A stretch of 64,000 bases of DNA from Cavia porcellus. Taxonomy: Eukaryota > Chordata > Mammalia > Rodentia > Caviidae. This document shows positions 23,130 to 35,146 of this stretch, piece by piece. Below the pieces are notes generated by a model. The model saw nothing but the letters and a program-made list of their open reading frames with translations, was not told the DNA's origin and did not search any database. Positions within the stretch are counted from its first letter, which is position 1. Every line of letters starts with the position of its first letter. Location of the stretch: NCBI RefSeq assembly GCF_034190915.1, contig NW_026947484.1, forward strand, positions 74,417,482 through 74,481,481, given 5' to 3'. The position numbers and the translations under genes are program-made.

Positions 23130-23270
23130 AGCCAGGCAGTGGAAAGTGGCCAGGAGACAAGTTTCCCATTATCATCTGTACCTTTATTTACCCATATAAC
23201 CTTGGAAAGTAAGCTAACCTCTCCAAGCCACCATTTCCTCATCTGAAAAATAAAGAAAATGGACAATCAG
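23130..23270 (+). mobile_element. MIR SINE
   Basis: 'ataaccttggaaagtaagct', 'aacctctccaagccaccatt' and 'tcctcatctgaaaaataaag' follow the MIR core. Confidence 0.65.
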
Positions 23271-24509
23271 TGTTTCTCACACAGAACTCTGGGAGGGCCC
23301 ATGGATCTCAAGCAATGGAACAATAAAGGGATACAGCTTCCTAGACTTTCATTCTGTATGACTACATCTCTTCTTGTTGCTATCATATGCTAGTCTTGGT
23401 TACAAGGCCCTGGTGAAAGAAGGGGTCTTGTTGTCCAAATGGATCAGTTGACAATTCCAGGTCAGTTTCTACTGAAGTCTAAATAGTGTCGAGGCTCAGC
23501 TGGGGTTCTATCCGGATATAATGCCTGGTTAATATTATCTATTTTGTGTTACAGGTTAGTCAGAAGCCAAGGTCCAGAGCTCAATCCCTAAAGGGTTTGT
23601 TAGCATTCTGCAGACAAAAGAATTTGTTAATGGACATATTATATGTCTCCATCTTAAGAACTGTCCTAGAGACTCAGGTCATTGGTCACATATGGGGTTG
23701 GCACGAGGCATGTGGATGATTCCAGACAGTCATTAGCTGTGGGTAAGAAGCCAATATAAACATCACTGGAAAATTGAAGGCAGACAACCCTTCACAGCTG
23801 GAGACAGGGTGGTGTGCTCAGAGGTTTGATTTTTTTTCTTTCTCAAGACAGTGCAATCACTGCAGGAAGTGCTGAGTGAATAAGAGAACTTGTTACACAA
23901 GCAATTGCTCAACACCTGATGTGTACCCACAGCGCCCTACATTAGTGTATCTTTGCTTTTCCTTACACAGGCATCGTGCACAGTGAAGTGGAAATCAGAG
24001 GAGAGGTTAATTTTTAGAAAAGCATTTTTATGGGAAATAAATTAATATGTTTACATTAAAATATAGAAACTTTAGGGCCAATTTTGCATTGCATACAAAT
24101 TTAGTGTTCCAGATATTTTAAAGTGAATCATAAGAAATAAATTTTACACCAACTGCTAGAATGTATTGCCCAGTACTATAGCCAAAAAAATTTTTTATTG
24201 CTTTATTTCAGATAAAAATTACAAATGGGACTGAGGTCTGTGTAACAAATGTATGTTCCACGAACAATATTGATTTGGCCAACAGCAGATGAATACTTAA
24301 CTTATTTTAAAAAACATGCTGAAAGATAATAAAATAATAATGAAAACTATTTTTCTTTTTCCCTTCTAATCTTTCTATATAACTAGAAATTTTTCTCACT
24401 AGAGAATAATTTTTTCAGCAATATATTATTCACGCATTTTATATTAATGCTAAAATGAAAACATCATATATCTTGAAGTTTAATTTCTCTTACTGATTAA
24501 CTTCTGATT
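23271..24509. other. Unassigned, no long open frames
   Basis: No open frame of 60 aa or more between 23271 and 24507. The second half (24000-24500) is AT-rich. No repeat recognised. Confidence 0.45.
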
Positions 24510-24698
24510 GCTTTGCTTTTCTTTTTTGGCACTGAGACTCAAATGCTGGGGCTCTCTAGCAACTGAGTTATACTCTGAGCCCTTTTTATTATTTATATTA
24601 AGTCTCACTAAGTTGCCCAGGCTACCCTTGAACTTACAATCCCTCTGCCTTTGCCTTCCAAGTCATTGGTATTACAGGTGTGCATTACCATATCCTGG
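24510..24698 (-). mobile_element. Dimeric B1-dID SINE, antisense
   Basis: An ID-like half (24520-24583, reversed: 'gcactgagactcaaatgctg', 'aactgagttatactctgagc') is joined to a B1-like half (24600-24698: 'gtctcactaagttgcccagg', 'ggtattacaggtgtgcatta'). Flanks taacttctgatt (24498-24509) and taacttcatatt (24699-24710) agree at 10 of 12 bases and look like the target-site duplication. This dimer is the best taxonomic clue in the window, pointing to a non-muroid rodent. Confidence 0.82.
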
Positions 24699-24710
24699 TA
24701 ACTTCATATT

Positions 24711-25995
24711 CCTATCATTTTGTTGACATGTGCTACAGACACAGAAACCCCCCGATGTGGGACAGTATGATTAATCTCAAAACTTAGATTAGGCAGAGTC
24801 AAGAGAAGAAGATGGCAAAGGGTAAATTATGAATGTGTCAGAGCCCATCTGAGGATCTGAGAGCAAACAGTGGCCTAGAAGGATCCAAAATGAGAACTCG
24901 GATGGTTGCAGGATAAGACCAACTCAGGCGGGCAAAGCCCAAGTCCGCAAGAAATACACATCAATGCATGGACAAAAGATTCAGATTCACTGGATGACTG
25001 CAGTTTCAGACAGCACCTTGGATAGCTCCCTGGACAAAAGGTGCTTTAGGAAGCTAAGACCCTAAAAAATCTCACTCAGGAAGCCCCAGACTTCCCAGCT
25101 GGCACCACCCTTTGCCTGAATGGACTTGGTCCCTGGAGCCCACAGAAAACCATTCACAATGTTCCACTGCTGGGTTTACTCAAGCTGCAGGGCAGATGTC
25201 ACATGGCTTGGGAACCGGATCTTTGGTGATGGTGTAGCGGGTGGAGGAAAATACTGTCCTCCCAGACTTCAGATGAATTGTTTCTCAGAAGCCTCATCTC
25301 ACCTATTTGGGAACAGAAGATTTTACTAGTACCAACATTGTCATGAATGACAAAGGGTTCTGCAGCATAGCTTTACTGTGGTAATATTCACCTTGATATG
25401 TCACTGTTCATTTTGGATACTTATATTTTAGATTATAAGAAGTAGAATATAGAAATTATGTCAAATCACATATTTTAGCTATAATAATGTTCTATATTAT
25501 AATAAGTTTAATTTTCATTACTATGACCTCTGATACAATAAAGCTCATGGTTTTAAAATCCTTGAGAATGCCTTTCATGCAGGCATCTGTTATCCAATGT
25601 CCCTAGCAAGTACAGTCATCAAATAAAACATCTACTTTCAGTTTACTCTTCCTTGATAGGGCCAGAAGCATCTTGATGTCAAAGATCTATCACTTCTCTC
25701 AAAGTTCTTTGGTTATTTGCCTTGCATCAGTGGATTACAACAAGACATGGAAAACAACGCATTCCAAATGGCTTATTCACTAAATTGAAAACATGACATT
25801 TCTATTATTATTCAAAAGAATAGGATCTTTATATAGAGTTAATCTAGGAGAGGAACAGGCAGAAGGGAGAAAAAACATGTTGTAAGCGAAGGCTGGGCTG
25901 GAGGTGAGATGGGAACAGAAATAAAAACCACCGGGGGCTACATTCAGTGACTATGTGGAGTCCAGGGACACGTGACATGGGGTCACCTCTGAGGT
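24711..25995. other. Unassigned sequence
   Basis: 24720-25330 is mixed, with a 69-aa frame (25120-25329) of no known family. 25380-25560 is AT-rich. No repeat recognised. Confidence 0.4.
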
Positions 25996-26075
25996 CATTC
26001 ATTCGATAGCACTTATGGAGCAACTACTGTATGTTCCAGGCCTGGGAAATGTAACTATAAACAAAACAGTTGTTT
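25996..26075 (+). mobile_element. Ancient LINE fragment (L1M/L2-like)
   Basis: The run 'gagcaactactgtatgttcc' then 'aggcctgggaaatgtaacta' matches the common 'ending in a growing tally of transposed tails' motif of ancient mammalian LINE 3' regions. Too short for a family. Confidence 0.4.
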
Positions 26076-28040
26076 AAGGTATTATTTACTCTTTGTCAGC
26101 AATCTTAAGTCAGATTACCTTAAGTGAGAGTTGTCTCGGATAACAGCCGAGATGCAACACAAGGGGGTGGAAAAATTGGAGATGGGAATGTAAGACCTGG
26201 CAGTGGGGAAACACAAGGACTTTGGTAAGAGATTAGCAGTATGAGCCCCTCCTTACCAAAACCAGCCTCCCAGTGCATAAGGCACAAAGCACCAACAGAC
26301 AGGAAGAGGGTTGGGATTTTAAGGCTAAAGAGTCATGGGAGATACAGGTGATACCTATTTAGTTCACCTTGAGATTGTAAAATATTACCACTTGACAACA
26401 CTTGTGAGGTCTTTGAGTTCAATCCTTTCTGTCAACTGTTCCTGAGTATCTGGGGTTAATAGTGGTGGAGCCAGAACATGCTCTCTTTACTGGGATGGAA
26501 GCAAGATGTTCTTTTGTGTGATTCTGATGTTTTAATTGTGTCTGGCTGAAGAATCTTCTTGATAGCAACAGCTAATTGAACCACATTAATAAGTAAAAGC
26601 TTGAGGTGCCACAGGGCTATAGGTCTTGGGTTTTTCCCTTGGACCTCATATGTGCTGGCTTTGGCTTTGTAAGATGGGATATAAATAAGAAAAAGGAATC
26701 ATGTGTAAGGACAGAAAGAGAAAAGCAGCTGAGAGAATGGGGTTGAATCCTGACCTGGAGCTGACTGGCTTCTTTCCCAGAGAATTATCAGCCTTGTCTT
26801 CAGTTACTCCTCCCTCCTGGGATGTGGTTGTTACTGCCCTTGAATAGAACGGGTTGTCCTAAGTGGGTGATCAGACAGGACTGTTTGGGCTTAGGAGACA
26901 GTGTATCCAGATCTAGGCAGGAAAATTTTCCTTGCACTGTGGAGCCCTTTATTGTTTGGATTACAGAATAAGCAGTACTTTAAAAAAAGCTGAGAATTAT
27001 TTTCCAAAAATTCAGTCCAAAACAAATATAACATTGTAAAACTAAATTAGAGAATTCCAAATACATACAGTTTAAACTGAAAACACTGATTTATATTCAT
27101 TCTTGCTAACCCATCAAGGGTACAACATGAAGGTTTATATGGAGAAGGGAAAGCTATACTGATAAACCAGCCATGGATACATACCTAAAAATAGTTCCCA
27201 GTACTGGGGAAAGACACTCGCGGCCACTGTTCATTTCCACAGATTTTCTAGAGGTGGCCACAATAGTCATTCTGAATTTTGGTTTTACTCATAAGTTTAA
27301 ATGCACTATGATTCATTTTTGTCAATTCAATCCTTAGTTGGAGATGTTAGGAGTGAAAAATAAACATACCTGGAAATTTCAGTGACGATAGTGCCTGCTA
27401 GAATATTAGTATTATGGTCTTTTTTAAAACATTTGTTAATATTTTCAACATTCTTTGGGGGAGCACGTATTCATTAAAAAGTTTGGATTTGCAGGTGGCA
27501 TTGTAATTTGAGCCAAGAGTGAGCCAGGTAGAGGAAATTGCTTCTTAAAATGGCAGAACTGGAAGAACAGCAAATTGCCTCTCTTCAAAGAAAAACAACT
27601 TCCACAACTGGCACTGTTTCCTAGCCAGCCCTGCACTAGTAATTATACCAGAAACAAACCCAAAGCCAGGCTCAGTCCCTTGCACAGGTTACCTAGACAT
27701 AAGACTGCAAGAGCTCCTGACTTCCTTTCTGATGAAGAGAAGTGAGGCTCTCTTTTGAATTCTTGGATAGAAAGACAGGATATATATAAGGGAAAAATAT
27801 ATTCAAATATCCTTGCAGAGGTTAAAAGACAGCAACGCTCCAAATCAGAAACAACCCAATTAAAAGTATATGTATATGACATTAGATGAGAGACATTATA
27901 TGAGAGAACATAGTTTTCATTTGTTAGATGAGAGGACATAGTTTTCATTCATTTTCCTAATAAGGTGAATTACAAACGTCCATGGGCAATCTACAGTTGA
28001 CTAACGCTTGACTTCTGATGATGTTTAAAATTACTTTCTT
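26076..28040. other. Unassigned sequence with a small tandem duplication
   Basis: Longest frames are 101 aa (27643-27948 minus) and 63 aa, with no known motif. Near 27900-27950 about 21 bases ('gagagaacatagttttcatt') occur twice, 27 bp apart, with one or two changes. Confidence 0.4.
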
Positions 28041-28120
28041 AGCACAGCAGCACAAGTGCTTACCTCGCAAGTGCAGGTTGGTGAGTTCTATCCCTGGTAT
28101 CAAGAAATAAAATAACACAA
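28041..28120 (+). mobile_element. ID-type SINE, diverged
   Basis: 'cacaagtgcttacctcgcaa', 'gtgcaggttggtgagttcta' and 'tccctggtatcaagaaataa' follow the ID order, with a degraded box A. Confidence 0.75.
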
Positions 28121-29543
28121 ATCTAGTTTCTTATTTTTAACTTCATCAGTTTTGCATTCTAGAACAACTTAGAACTATACTTCTTAGGAATTTCTGCAGT
28201 TTGCTTAGAGCTGCTTCCCACACCATTTTATTTGCACTTAACAGCTATCATTTGAAGTGTGTTTTATTATCCTAAGTTCTGTGTGTCTCAACACTTCATG
28301 GTCTGTATCAAGAGGCAAGACAGAGTCCTAGAACCCTTTACTCTTTGGGGGTTTCTCCTGCCCTCTAGACCTCAGCCACACACCTCATATGACAGTCTCT
28401 TGTATCTAGGTAAAACACTTTTTTATTGTGACTAGAAAAGGATCATCACAGGCAGTAGGTAGACCTGTTTTAATGGGTTAGACTACTGGATATTCCCAGG
28501 AGGAAGGTCTGGCCTCAGGAGACCTTCCGAAAGATAATCTGTAGAAATATCCTTTTCCTAGTGACTTGGGCCTAGAGATAGCTCATGTGACCAGTACGGG
28601 GCCTCTTGTTAACTCTGCTCCCTTAGTCTTTCAGCTAAGAGACTCAGAAGGACTGAGGACCAGAAAGAAAGCTTCATTGGTGTTGATGGGGTTATAACTC
28701 ATTCTTAAATTTTATTTTTGTTTTTTGATCTGTGGAAATGTTAGGTGCATAACACATACACACACACACATACATATACACAGTGAGCACAATCGAATAG
28801 ACAGATTCACAATATGGAAAACAGTAAGTTTGTTTTTATAGTCCTTGAATGCTTGATATATAGACACCCAGCAGAACAAGCTATAAAAATAAAGTATAAC
28901 AAAGCCATCCCATTCAAGGGACAGGAAAGTATAGTCACTTCCTGGTCATCAATCACAATGACACCTAAAAAGCGCAGGCCAGCTCTTGACTCTGATTGGG
29001 CCCTTCCCTCCCAGTCCAGAAAGATTCCTGTGGCTTTCCATGGCCCTCGAGCTCAACACAAGCACTCTCATGGCTGACTCAGCATCCACCACTGGATAAA
29101 CCACATGACCCCACTTTCCTTCTCTCCTCCTCCTCTCAAATCAACTCTGATGCCCAGCTTGGTCTTGCCTTTCTCTGTCCTAGCAAACCCTCTTCTCTGC
29201 ATCAAGCAAACATCCGAGAGTCCCTCTTCAGCTAGGTTCTCATTCTCGTTGGAGGTGGGAGTAGTCGTGCTTCACCCTTGTTAATCCTCTTTGCATGCAA
29301 AACATTTACAGAGTTTATACCAGGCATAAAACAAAAATACACAAACATGTACACCTCAGTTAGCTTGCAGTGTGCAGTAGACATAGAGTCAGGGTGCCTA
29401 ATAAGACCAGTAACCCAAATCTCTTCTCATTTAACACCAAGTAAAAACTAATCTCACTCCTTGTGTGCAATGTAAAAATGTCAGGGATTTTTAAAACTTA
29501 GGTGTGTCTACTCCTTTTTTTCTTCCTTCACAAAACAGGAATA

Positions 29544-29599
29544 AGATCTGTTTTGAAATTAAAACCTTTGTGGCCATTTAGAAACTTTGCAATATTTTC
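29544..29599 (+). repeat. 56-bp direct repeat, copy 1
   Basis: Runs from agatctgttttg to caatattttc. It matches 30097-30152 without gaps at 51 of 56 positions by eye. The flanks do not match. Confidence 0.9.
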
Positions 29600-30096
29600 C
29601 ATTCCTCGATGTTCAGTTTGGATTTGGCTTTGAGACACAGTTTAGCTGTTAGGTGCCAAGTCACACAGATTGGCAATGACACATGGAAACCTAGGAAACT
29701 GACTGTATAAACAAACAATACTCCCAAATACTCACGCAAGCCAAGCAACTGTCCCTGCAACCTCTCTCACTGCAGACCAAGGCACTTTTCCTTCCTTTTT
29801 TCTTAACCAAAGGTCTGAAGTTTAAAAATAATATCCAACAATTGGGAAATGATTAAGGAGGTTATGGTCCATATTACTGACTTGGAAATACGCTATGTAT
29901 GTGTGCATATATATACATATATATATATATATGCACATAAATCTATGATACAGCATATAAAAAGCATACCTGTATTTTAATAAACTTTGAAAATATGAAT
30001 TGCTGTTCTAACACACAGTAAGTGTGGAAAGAGGCATGAAGAGAACCACATTAATAGCACTGGTTTGCTCAAGGTGATAGGATCAGAGGACAGAGG

Positions 30097-30152
30097 AGAT
30101 CTGTTTTGGGATTAAAACCTTTGTGACCCTTTAGAAACTGTGCAATATTTTC
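30097..30152 (+). repeat. 56-bp direct repeat, copy 2
   Basis: Second copy, 553 bp downstream of the first and on the same strand. The five differences are the AA/GG pair at repeat positions 13-14 plus three single changes. Confidence 0.9.
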
Positions 30153-30247
30153 AAATGACATTTTCATGGATGTCATTTATAACCTTCCTTTTGTTACTAA
30201 AATTGTCACACAAGCATGGTTGTTTAGGTCATTTCACACAATCAGTA

Positions 30248-30292
30248 GTAGGGGTCAGTAGCATATACGAGGTCCTAGGTCTAATCAGCACG
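30248..30292 (+). mobile_element. Truncated ID-type SINE
   Basis: 'ggggtcagtagcatatacga' then 'ggtcctaggtctaatcagca' matches the second half of an ID; the first half is lost. A CA microsatellite replaces its tail. Confidence 0.6.
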
Positions 30293-30294
30293 CA

Positions 30295-30334
<40 letters not shown>

Positions 30335-30376
30335 CGTACACATACACATACATGGACACACACACACACACACACC
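30295..30376. repeat. (CA)n microsatellite, interrupted
   Basis: About 18 CA units, a mixed CATG/CATA middle, then about 9 more CA units. It grew from the tail of the ID remnant. Confidence 0.95.
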
Positions 30377-32298
30377 CCACAATAGGAGATAAAAAATACC
30401 CTCCGCCTCCACAGAATTAATAAATTTAAACCATCCCAACACATACAAAGTAACATTGATGTTTAGCTACAACACAATTACATAACATCTAACTGCCGAG
30501 AAGCTCTGTTTGCAGACAAGCAATCCTTCCATTTAATCTCCTGCAGCTGCACTTGTTCCCACTCAGCCAGCTCAGGAGCAGGTGTGCATTGCTTGTGCTG
30601 GGGAAAGGCCAAGGGCACACCTGTCAAATGACCATCTCGAGGTTGCACAATCAGCGGAGTGAGTCCAGGAGAGTTCTGGAACTGACCCACCCACATGCCC
30701 ATACTGGGATTCTGGTGTGCAAAGGGCTCATTTATTATGACATGTGAGAATAAGTAAGTAGCTGTTTCCCTGTCAAAACCCCAGAAGAGGTCATTCAATA
30801 TGCAGCTGATGAGCAATTAGCTAAGTACTCACAAATAGCATGCTGAGGTTGACCAGAGCTCAAACCCTTTGGCTTTGATTCTTAACTCCCAGCAGACCAC
30901 CCACACTGCGTGCTCAAGGACCATGTGGGTGCTCATCAGCAAGACAATAGGGCCTGGAGTTCTGGGCTGTTTATATTCATGGCACTCTGCTGGGTGGGTC
31001 ACTCAGTTGGGGAAAAGAACAGTTAATGTCATTCTTACACAGTTGTAATGTGTTATGAATTTGTTCCTTGAATAAGTTTCTTGAGAGCTTCTGTCTTATA
31101 TCCACGTATCGTAGAGGCGCATTCTTTTAGGAGATCTCCTAACACGGGAGGGTGAGTGGGCCAGTGGTCACCTGTCTATGGCTCTATGGCATCTCAGGAC
31201 TTGTACTTCAATGCATGGTTTATTACCAGTGAGTGGACATGAGACCCCAAGAGCCGGCAACTCAGCTCCATGCTTTGAACATAAAGCACACCAGCGACAT
31301 ATTAGCTGCAGCAAGACTAATACTGCAAGACAGCTCCTTGTGTGCTAACCTTTGGGTCTTAGGGCTCCAAGATGGACAGATCACCAGCAAGCTCTGTTAC
31401 TGAGATCACTCAACCTCCTCGCTTTCTAAGAACATAGAGAACATAAGGAAAGGAAGGATAGGCTAGATCTAACTTTGTAAAATTCCGGAAACAACCTGGA
31501 TTTAGAGATGAGAATTTTTGTCGGCAGAACACGGTAGGGTCTATGATAGGAGGTTTGATTACCATTATTTGTTAACCAACAGTATAAAACAGTACTTTTA
31601 AAAATACAGCTGAGGGGACTAAGGTAAAACATGAGGGGGAGAAATGGGGCTAGAAAAGAGTTGTCAGTCTAATTCAGCATTAATAAGGTTCATAGATTAA
31701 GTGGTTTTTTTGCCCTTATGGAGCCAGCTTAGATATCTATACAGCATGGTACTCAAGACTGTTTTAGAAAGCTGGATTAGTCTGTAATTTTCCTGATCTT
31801 AACCACGATACACTATAATAATTTGTTGTTTTCTATTTCTGGATAAAAATTAGAAACAGGAATAAGTGGCATCAAATTTTCCATTAATAAAATTAAATCT
31901 TGGAAATTAACAAATTGATCCTGAGCTTCAAGGAACCTATGTATGCAAATGAAGCCTTCTTATTTGTGAATATCAAATACACAGCCGTGGTTTTACATCT
32001 CTTGATATTTGGCCTGTCTTGCTAGGACTGAATTTCTGTCTTGTTTCTTATAAACAGATCAACACAGTCAAAGAACAGTTTGGTGTTGACATCTCTGGTT
32101 CATGGACTCTAATGAGGAAGTCTAGATGGCCCACCCCTTTCAGAATATATAAAGGGGAAGTGAGAGTTGGTTACTATGGTTATTCTAGAAGATGACATGT
32201 AATGTACATAGTACTAACTGGACATCACCATCATAATTTGACTGAGGGCAGAGCTCAGAAATCATAATTTCTGATGCCCATCCCAGGCATTGAGGACC
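30377..32298. other. Unassigned sequence
   Basis: The minus frame 30478-30816 (112 aa) overlaps a plus frame (30553-30747) and has no recognised domain. 32215-32295 weakly resembles a MER5A-type hAT relic. No repeat recognised in 30850-32200. Confidence 0.4.
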
Positions 32299-32498
32299 TA
32301 CACTGTCCAAATCACTGTCACGAGCCATTTCTATGGGGCTGTTTACGTAAATTGAAAGACAATACAATCAAACACTTAATTTCTCAGTCATGTTAGCCAC
32401 ATTTCAACTGTTCAGTAGCTGCATTTGGTCAGTGGTTACCATATTGGAATACTGTCTAACATTTCCATTATTCCAGAAAGTTCTATAGGACAGCACTG
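32299..32498. mobile_element. hAT-like MITE relic
   Basis: The left end CACTGTCCAAAT and the reversed right end CAGTGCTGTCCTAT form imperfect inverted repeats. 'gttagccacatttcaactgt', 'ggttaccatattggaatact' and 'agaaagttctataggacagc' are phrases of a common mammalian hAT-type MITE. Confidence 0.6.
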
Positions 32499-33764
32499 GT
32501 CTATGGAAACCTTGGACACAACATTGGGTCTTTGTGATGAGAATCATTCACAAATTTAGAACAATTAAAGTGCCAAAGCAAGGACCAAGGAGACAGAGAA
32601 AGAGGGCTTTATCTCTACTGTTGAATAGCCACCCCTTCATTCTCTGCCATGGCTAATTTATACTTCTTTAATCTCACAGGAGGTCCAGGAAAATGCAACT
32701 TCAAGCTCACCACCATACATTCTGGAGCCACTACCAACTTAGAGAAAATCCAGAACCAATGAATCAAGGCCAAGACCACAGAGACAAGACAATTTTTATC
32801 ATGCTAACAGACTCTCTATCAAAAGCTTTCTGATGCCAGAATATTTTTTAGTCCTTATTTTTTTGGGTAAAGAAAAAAAAAGCCAACCTGACATTTGGGT
32901 TCTATTCCCCTAACTGGCAACACGTTCTAAGGTCTGCCTTCTTGGAGTGTTTCATGGCTGTATCTGACAATCTCCAAGGAAACACACAGTGCTGCTTCTG
33001 CTCTCGCAAGCAGCTCTGCTCACTCTGAGTGCTGACACCTAGTTTAATAGGAAAGGATGGAAGGACTATTTTTAGAAAACGATCTGTTATTCTTTCCACT
33101 CAAGAGCATAAGCATTCTCTTCAGCACAGAAGAAAACACCCTGCCACAGTGGAATGAACAATCCAAGTTCAGGAGGACAGAAACACCATCCAGAGCTACA
33201 AGAACATCTGTCATCCGAATGCATCCAACAACAATGACAGCATCAACACCAACAACAACAATGGTTTGTCCCCAGAATGGTCTGGTCCAGCATGGGGCAC
33301 AGCCTTTCCAATCAGAAAGAATGAAAACGTTAATGGAATCTCAGAATCACTCTGCACTCGAAAGCTGAGTTTACCATCTCCAAAATATGAAACATTTTCC
33401 TTTGCCATTGATTGGTGAACAAGACCACAGCCTAGGTAAAGGTAGCCGTAAGTATCAACATTCATTCTAAAGGCCAGAGAGCCTTCCACAGTTCAGGGCT
33501 TCTTAAGAGGTCAGAGCTGCTGCCGCTGCCCTCACCTATCATCCCAGGTCAGAGATTCTGAGCTTGCAAAGTCACTGGGGATCTTGGAGGACACACTGTC
33601 TCTCGCCCACCTGAAATGTGCATAGTGTTTGACACAATGCTTTTTGCACTTCCAACATATCCTGCTGGTTTCCCCACGTCAGCGATGAGCCTCTCAGCTT
33701 TCTGGTGGGCAGCACAGAGTGGCACTGTGTGGACAAACTCATTAGATCTCTGCTGGACACTCAG
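32499..33764. other. Unassigned; holds an 86-codon frame without a start
   Basis: 33158-33418 (plus) is open from one stop to the next and is rich in asparagine from an AAC-rich patch (33226-33262); no ATG begins it. The longer frames on either strand here (103 and 92 aa) are overlapping alternatives. No repeat recognised. Confidence 0.35.
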
Positions 33765-33975
33765 ACTGACTGTAGCATTTTGCTGCTAGCAATAATGCCT
33801 CCACCAGTAAACTTGCACATGTGTGATTCCATGCATGTGTTGTTCGATCTGTAGGACAGATCTCTGGAAGTAGGTTTGCTGCATCAAGGGCTACCACATT
33901 TATAATCTTGGTAGATATTGTCAAATTCCTCTTTGATGGCCTATAAACTTTTGCTTTGCACCAAGTATATCAATA
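33765..33975 (-). mobile_element. Old L1 3' fragment, antisense
   Basis: 'tggaagtaggtttgctgcat', then 'gtagatattgtcaaattcct' and 'gcaccaagtatatcaatatg' follow the L1M antisense order seen at 18.4-18.6 kb. Confidence 0.55.
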
Positions 33976-34079
33976 TGAATGTCTATTTCCTCATAGCTCC
34001 CCATACAGCACTCATCCTAGGAAGTTAATTGGGCACTAAATCTTTTGAATAACACTCACATAAAGTGTCTAAAAACACA

Positions 34080-34245
34080 GCAGGAAAATTTGTTTAAATG
34101 AAGATTCTGGTAACCTGCCCTCACGCATTCCGATTCAGTAGACTGGCACAGTGCCTTAAACAAATGTTGTAGCCATCCTGGTGCAGGTGATCCCATAATC
34201 AGTGTTTCTATCTTTTGAGAATTAGGATAACCTTGCTGAGCCACA
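34080..34245. mobile_element. MER5A-like hAT relic
   Basis: 'ttccgattcagtagactggc' and 'ggtgcaggtgatcccataat' resemble the internal palindromic parts of MER5-type elements. Diverged; ends unclear. Confidence 0.45.
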
Positions 34246-34269
34246 GATGGTGGTTTTTACAGACTGAGC

Positions 34270-34480
34270 TGCAGAGATGGTGTTGGCCAGGGGTTAGGGT
34301 CCTGGGGCTGAAGTCCAAACTGCTTTGGTTTCAATCTTGACTTCATCTCTTGTTACATGTGTGTTTTTGAGCAAGTTATTTTATCTCTGTATACTATGTC
34401 TTTGTCTGCAATCTGGGGCAAGTAGTACTATTGCTTATAAGATTAAATGGCTTAAAATTATAAACACTTTTGATAATGCC
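34270..34480 (+). mobile_element. MIR SINE
   Basis: 'ggggctgaagtccaaactgc', 'gtttttgagcaagttatttt', 'atctctgtatactatgtctt' and 'aagattaaatggcttaaaat' keep the MIR order. Confidence 0.6.
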
Positions 34481-35027
34481 CTGTCTATGGTAATTATTTT
34501 TAAAGTTTGTTCTTCTTATACGGTATGGACTTCTGGTTACTTACATCAATATCTTATCTCCATCTTCCATGGTAACAGAATTCAATTTTGGGCTCAGTGC
34601 AGCCACACAGAATGAAAACTATTTCTCAGTCTCTTCTGCAGTTCTTTCTGGCTGCCCTAGGGATGTAAGGCAACATAATTTGAGGGATGGAGTGTGAAAA
34701 CAAAAAGCAAAGTTAAAAAGTGGCACCGGTAGAAGTATTATATGTGAGGCTTTTTCATTTCCTCTGAGATCTCTCTGTTAACCTGTGATGATGATTTTTT
34801 TTCTATTTTATGTTACTCCTTGTAGCACACAGACGGTTATGGGGCAAGCAAAGTCCCTCACTTTGGAGATGCAGAGAAACGGCCTCCCCCTCCCGCCACG
34901 TGCCTGACTCCACTCCAGGCCCCAGTGGGTGGAGGGAAGTCAACCCAGGTCTCTCTTCTTCCCACTCACATGCTGTCTCCACCCACTGTACACACGTGAC
35001 CCCTGAGAACCTGCAGCCTCCACATAC
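34481..35027. other. No recognised feature
   Basis: 34840-35030 is more GC-rich than its surroundings. The overlapping 82- and 101-aa frames there run into the ID SINE poly-T and are not credible. Confidence 0.4.
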
Positions 35028-35037
35028 CAGCTGCTTT

Positions 35038-35136
35038 TTTTTTTTTTTCATTTTTATCGGTACTGGGGATCAAACTCACGACGCCTGCTTGCAAGGAAGG
35101 TGCTTATGCCACTGAGCTAAATCCCCAGCCCCCAGG
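35038..35136 (-). mobile_element. ID-type SINE with target-site duplication
   Basis: Poly-T (35035-35048), then 'atcggtactggggatcaaac' and 'cactgagctaaatccccagc'. Flanks cagctgcttt (35028-35037) and cagccgcttt (35137-35146) match at 9 of 10 bases. Well preserved, so relatively young. Confidence 0.9.
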
Positions 35137-35146
35137 CAGCCGCTTT

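Larger units (their letters stand above)
28121..30247. other. Unassigned sequence with a direct repeat copy and small microsatellites
   Basis: Short (CA)n near 28757-28780, an AT/TATA run at 29903-29932 and the two 56-bp repeat copies listed separately. Frames here (up to 87 aa) show no known motif. Confidence 0.4.
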
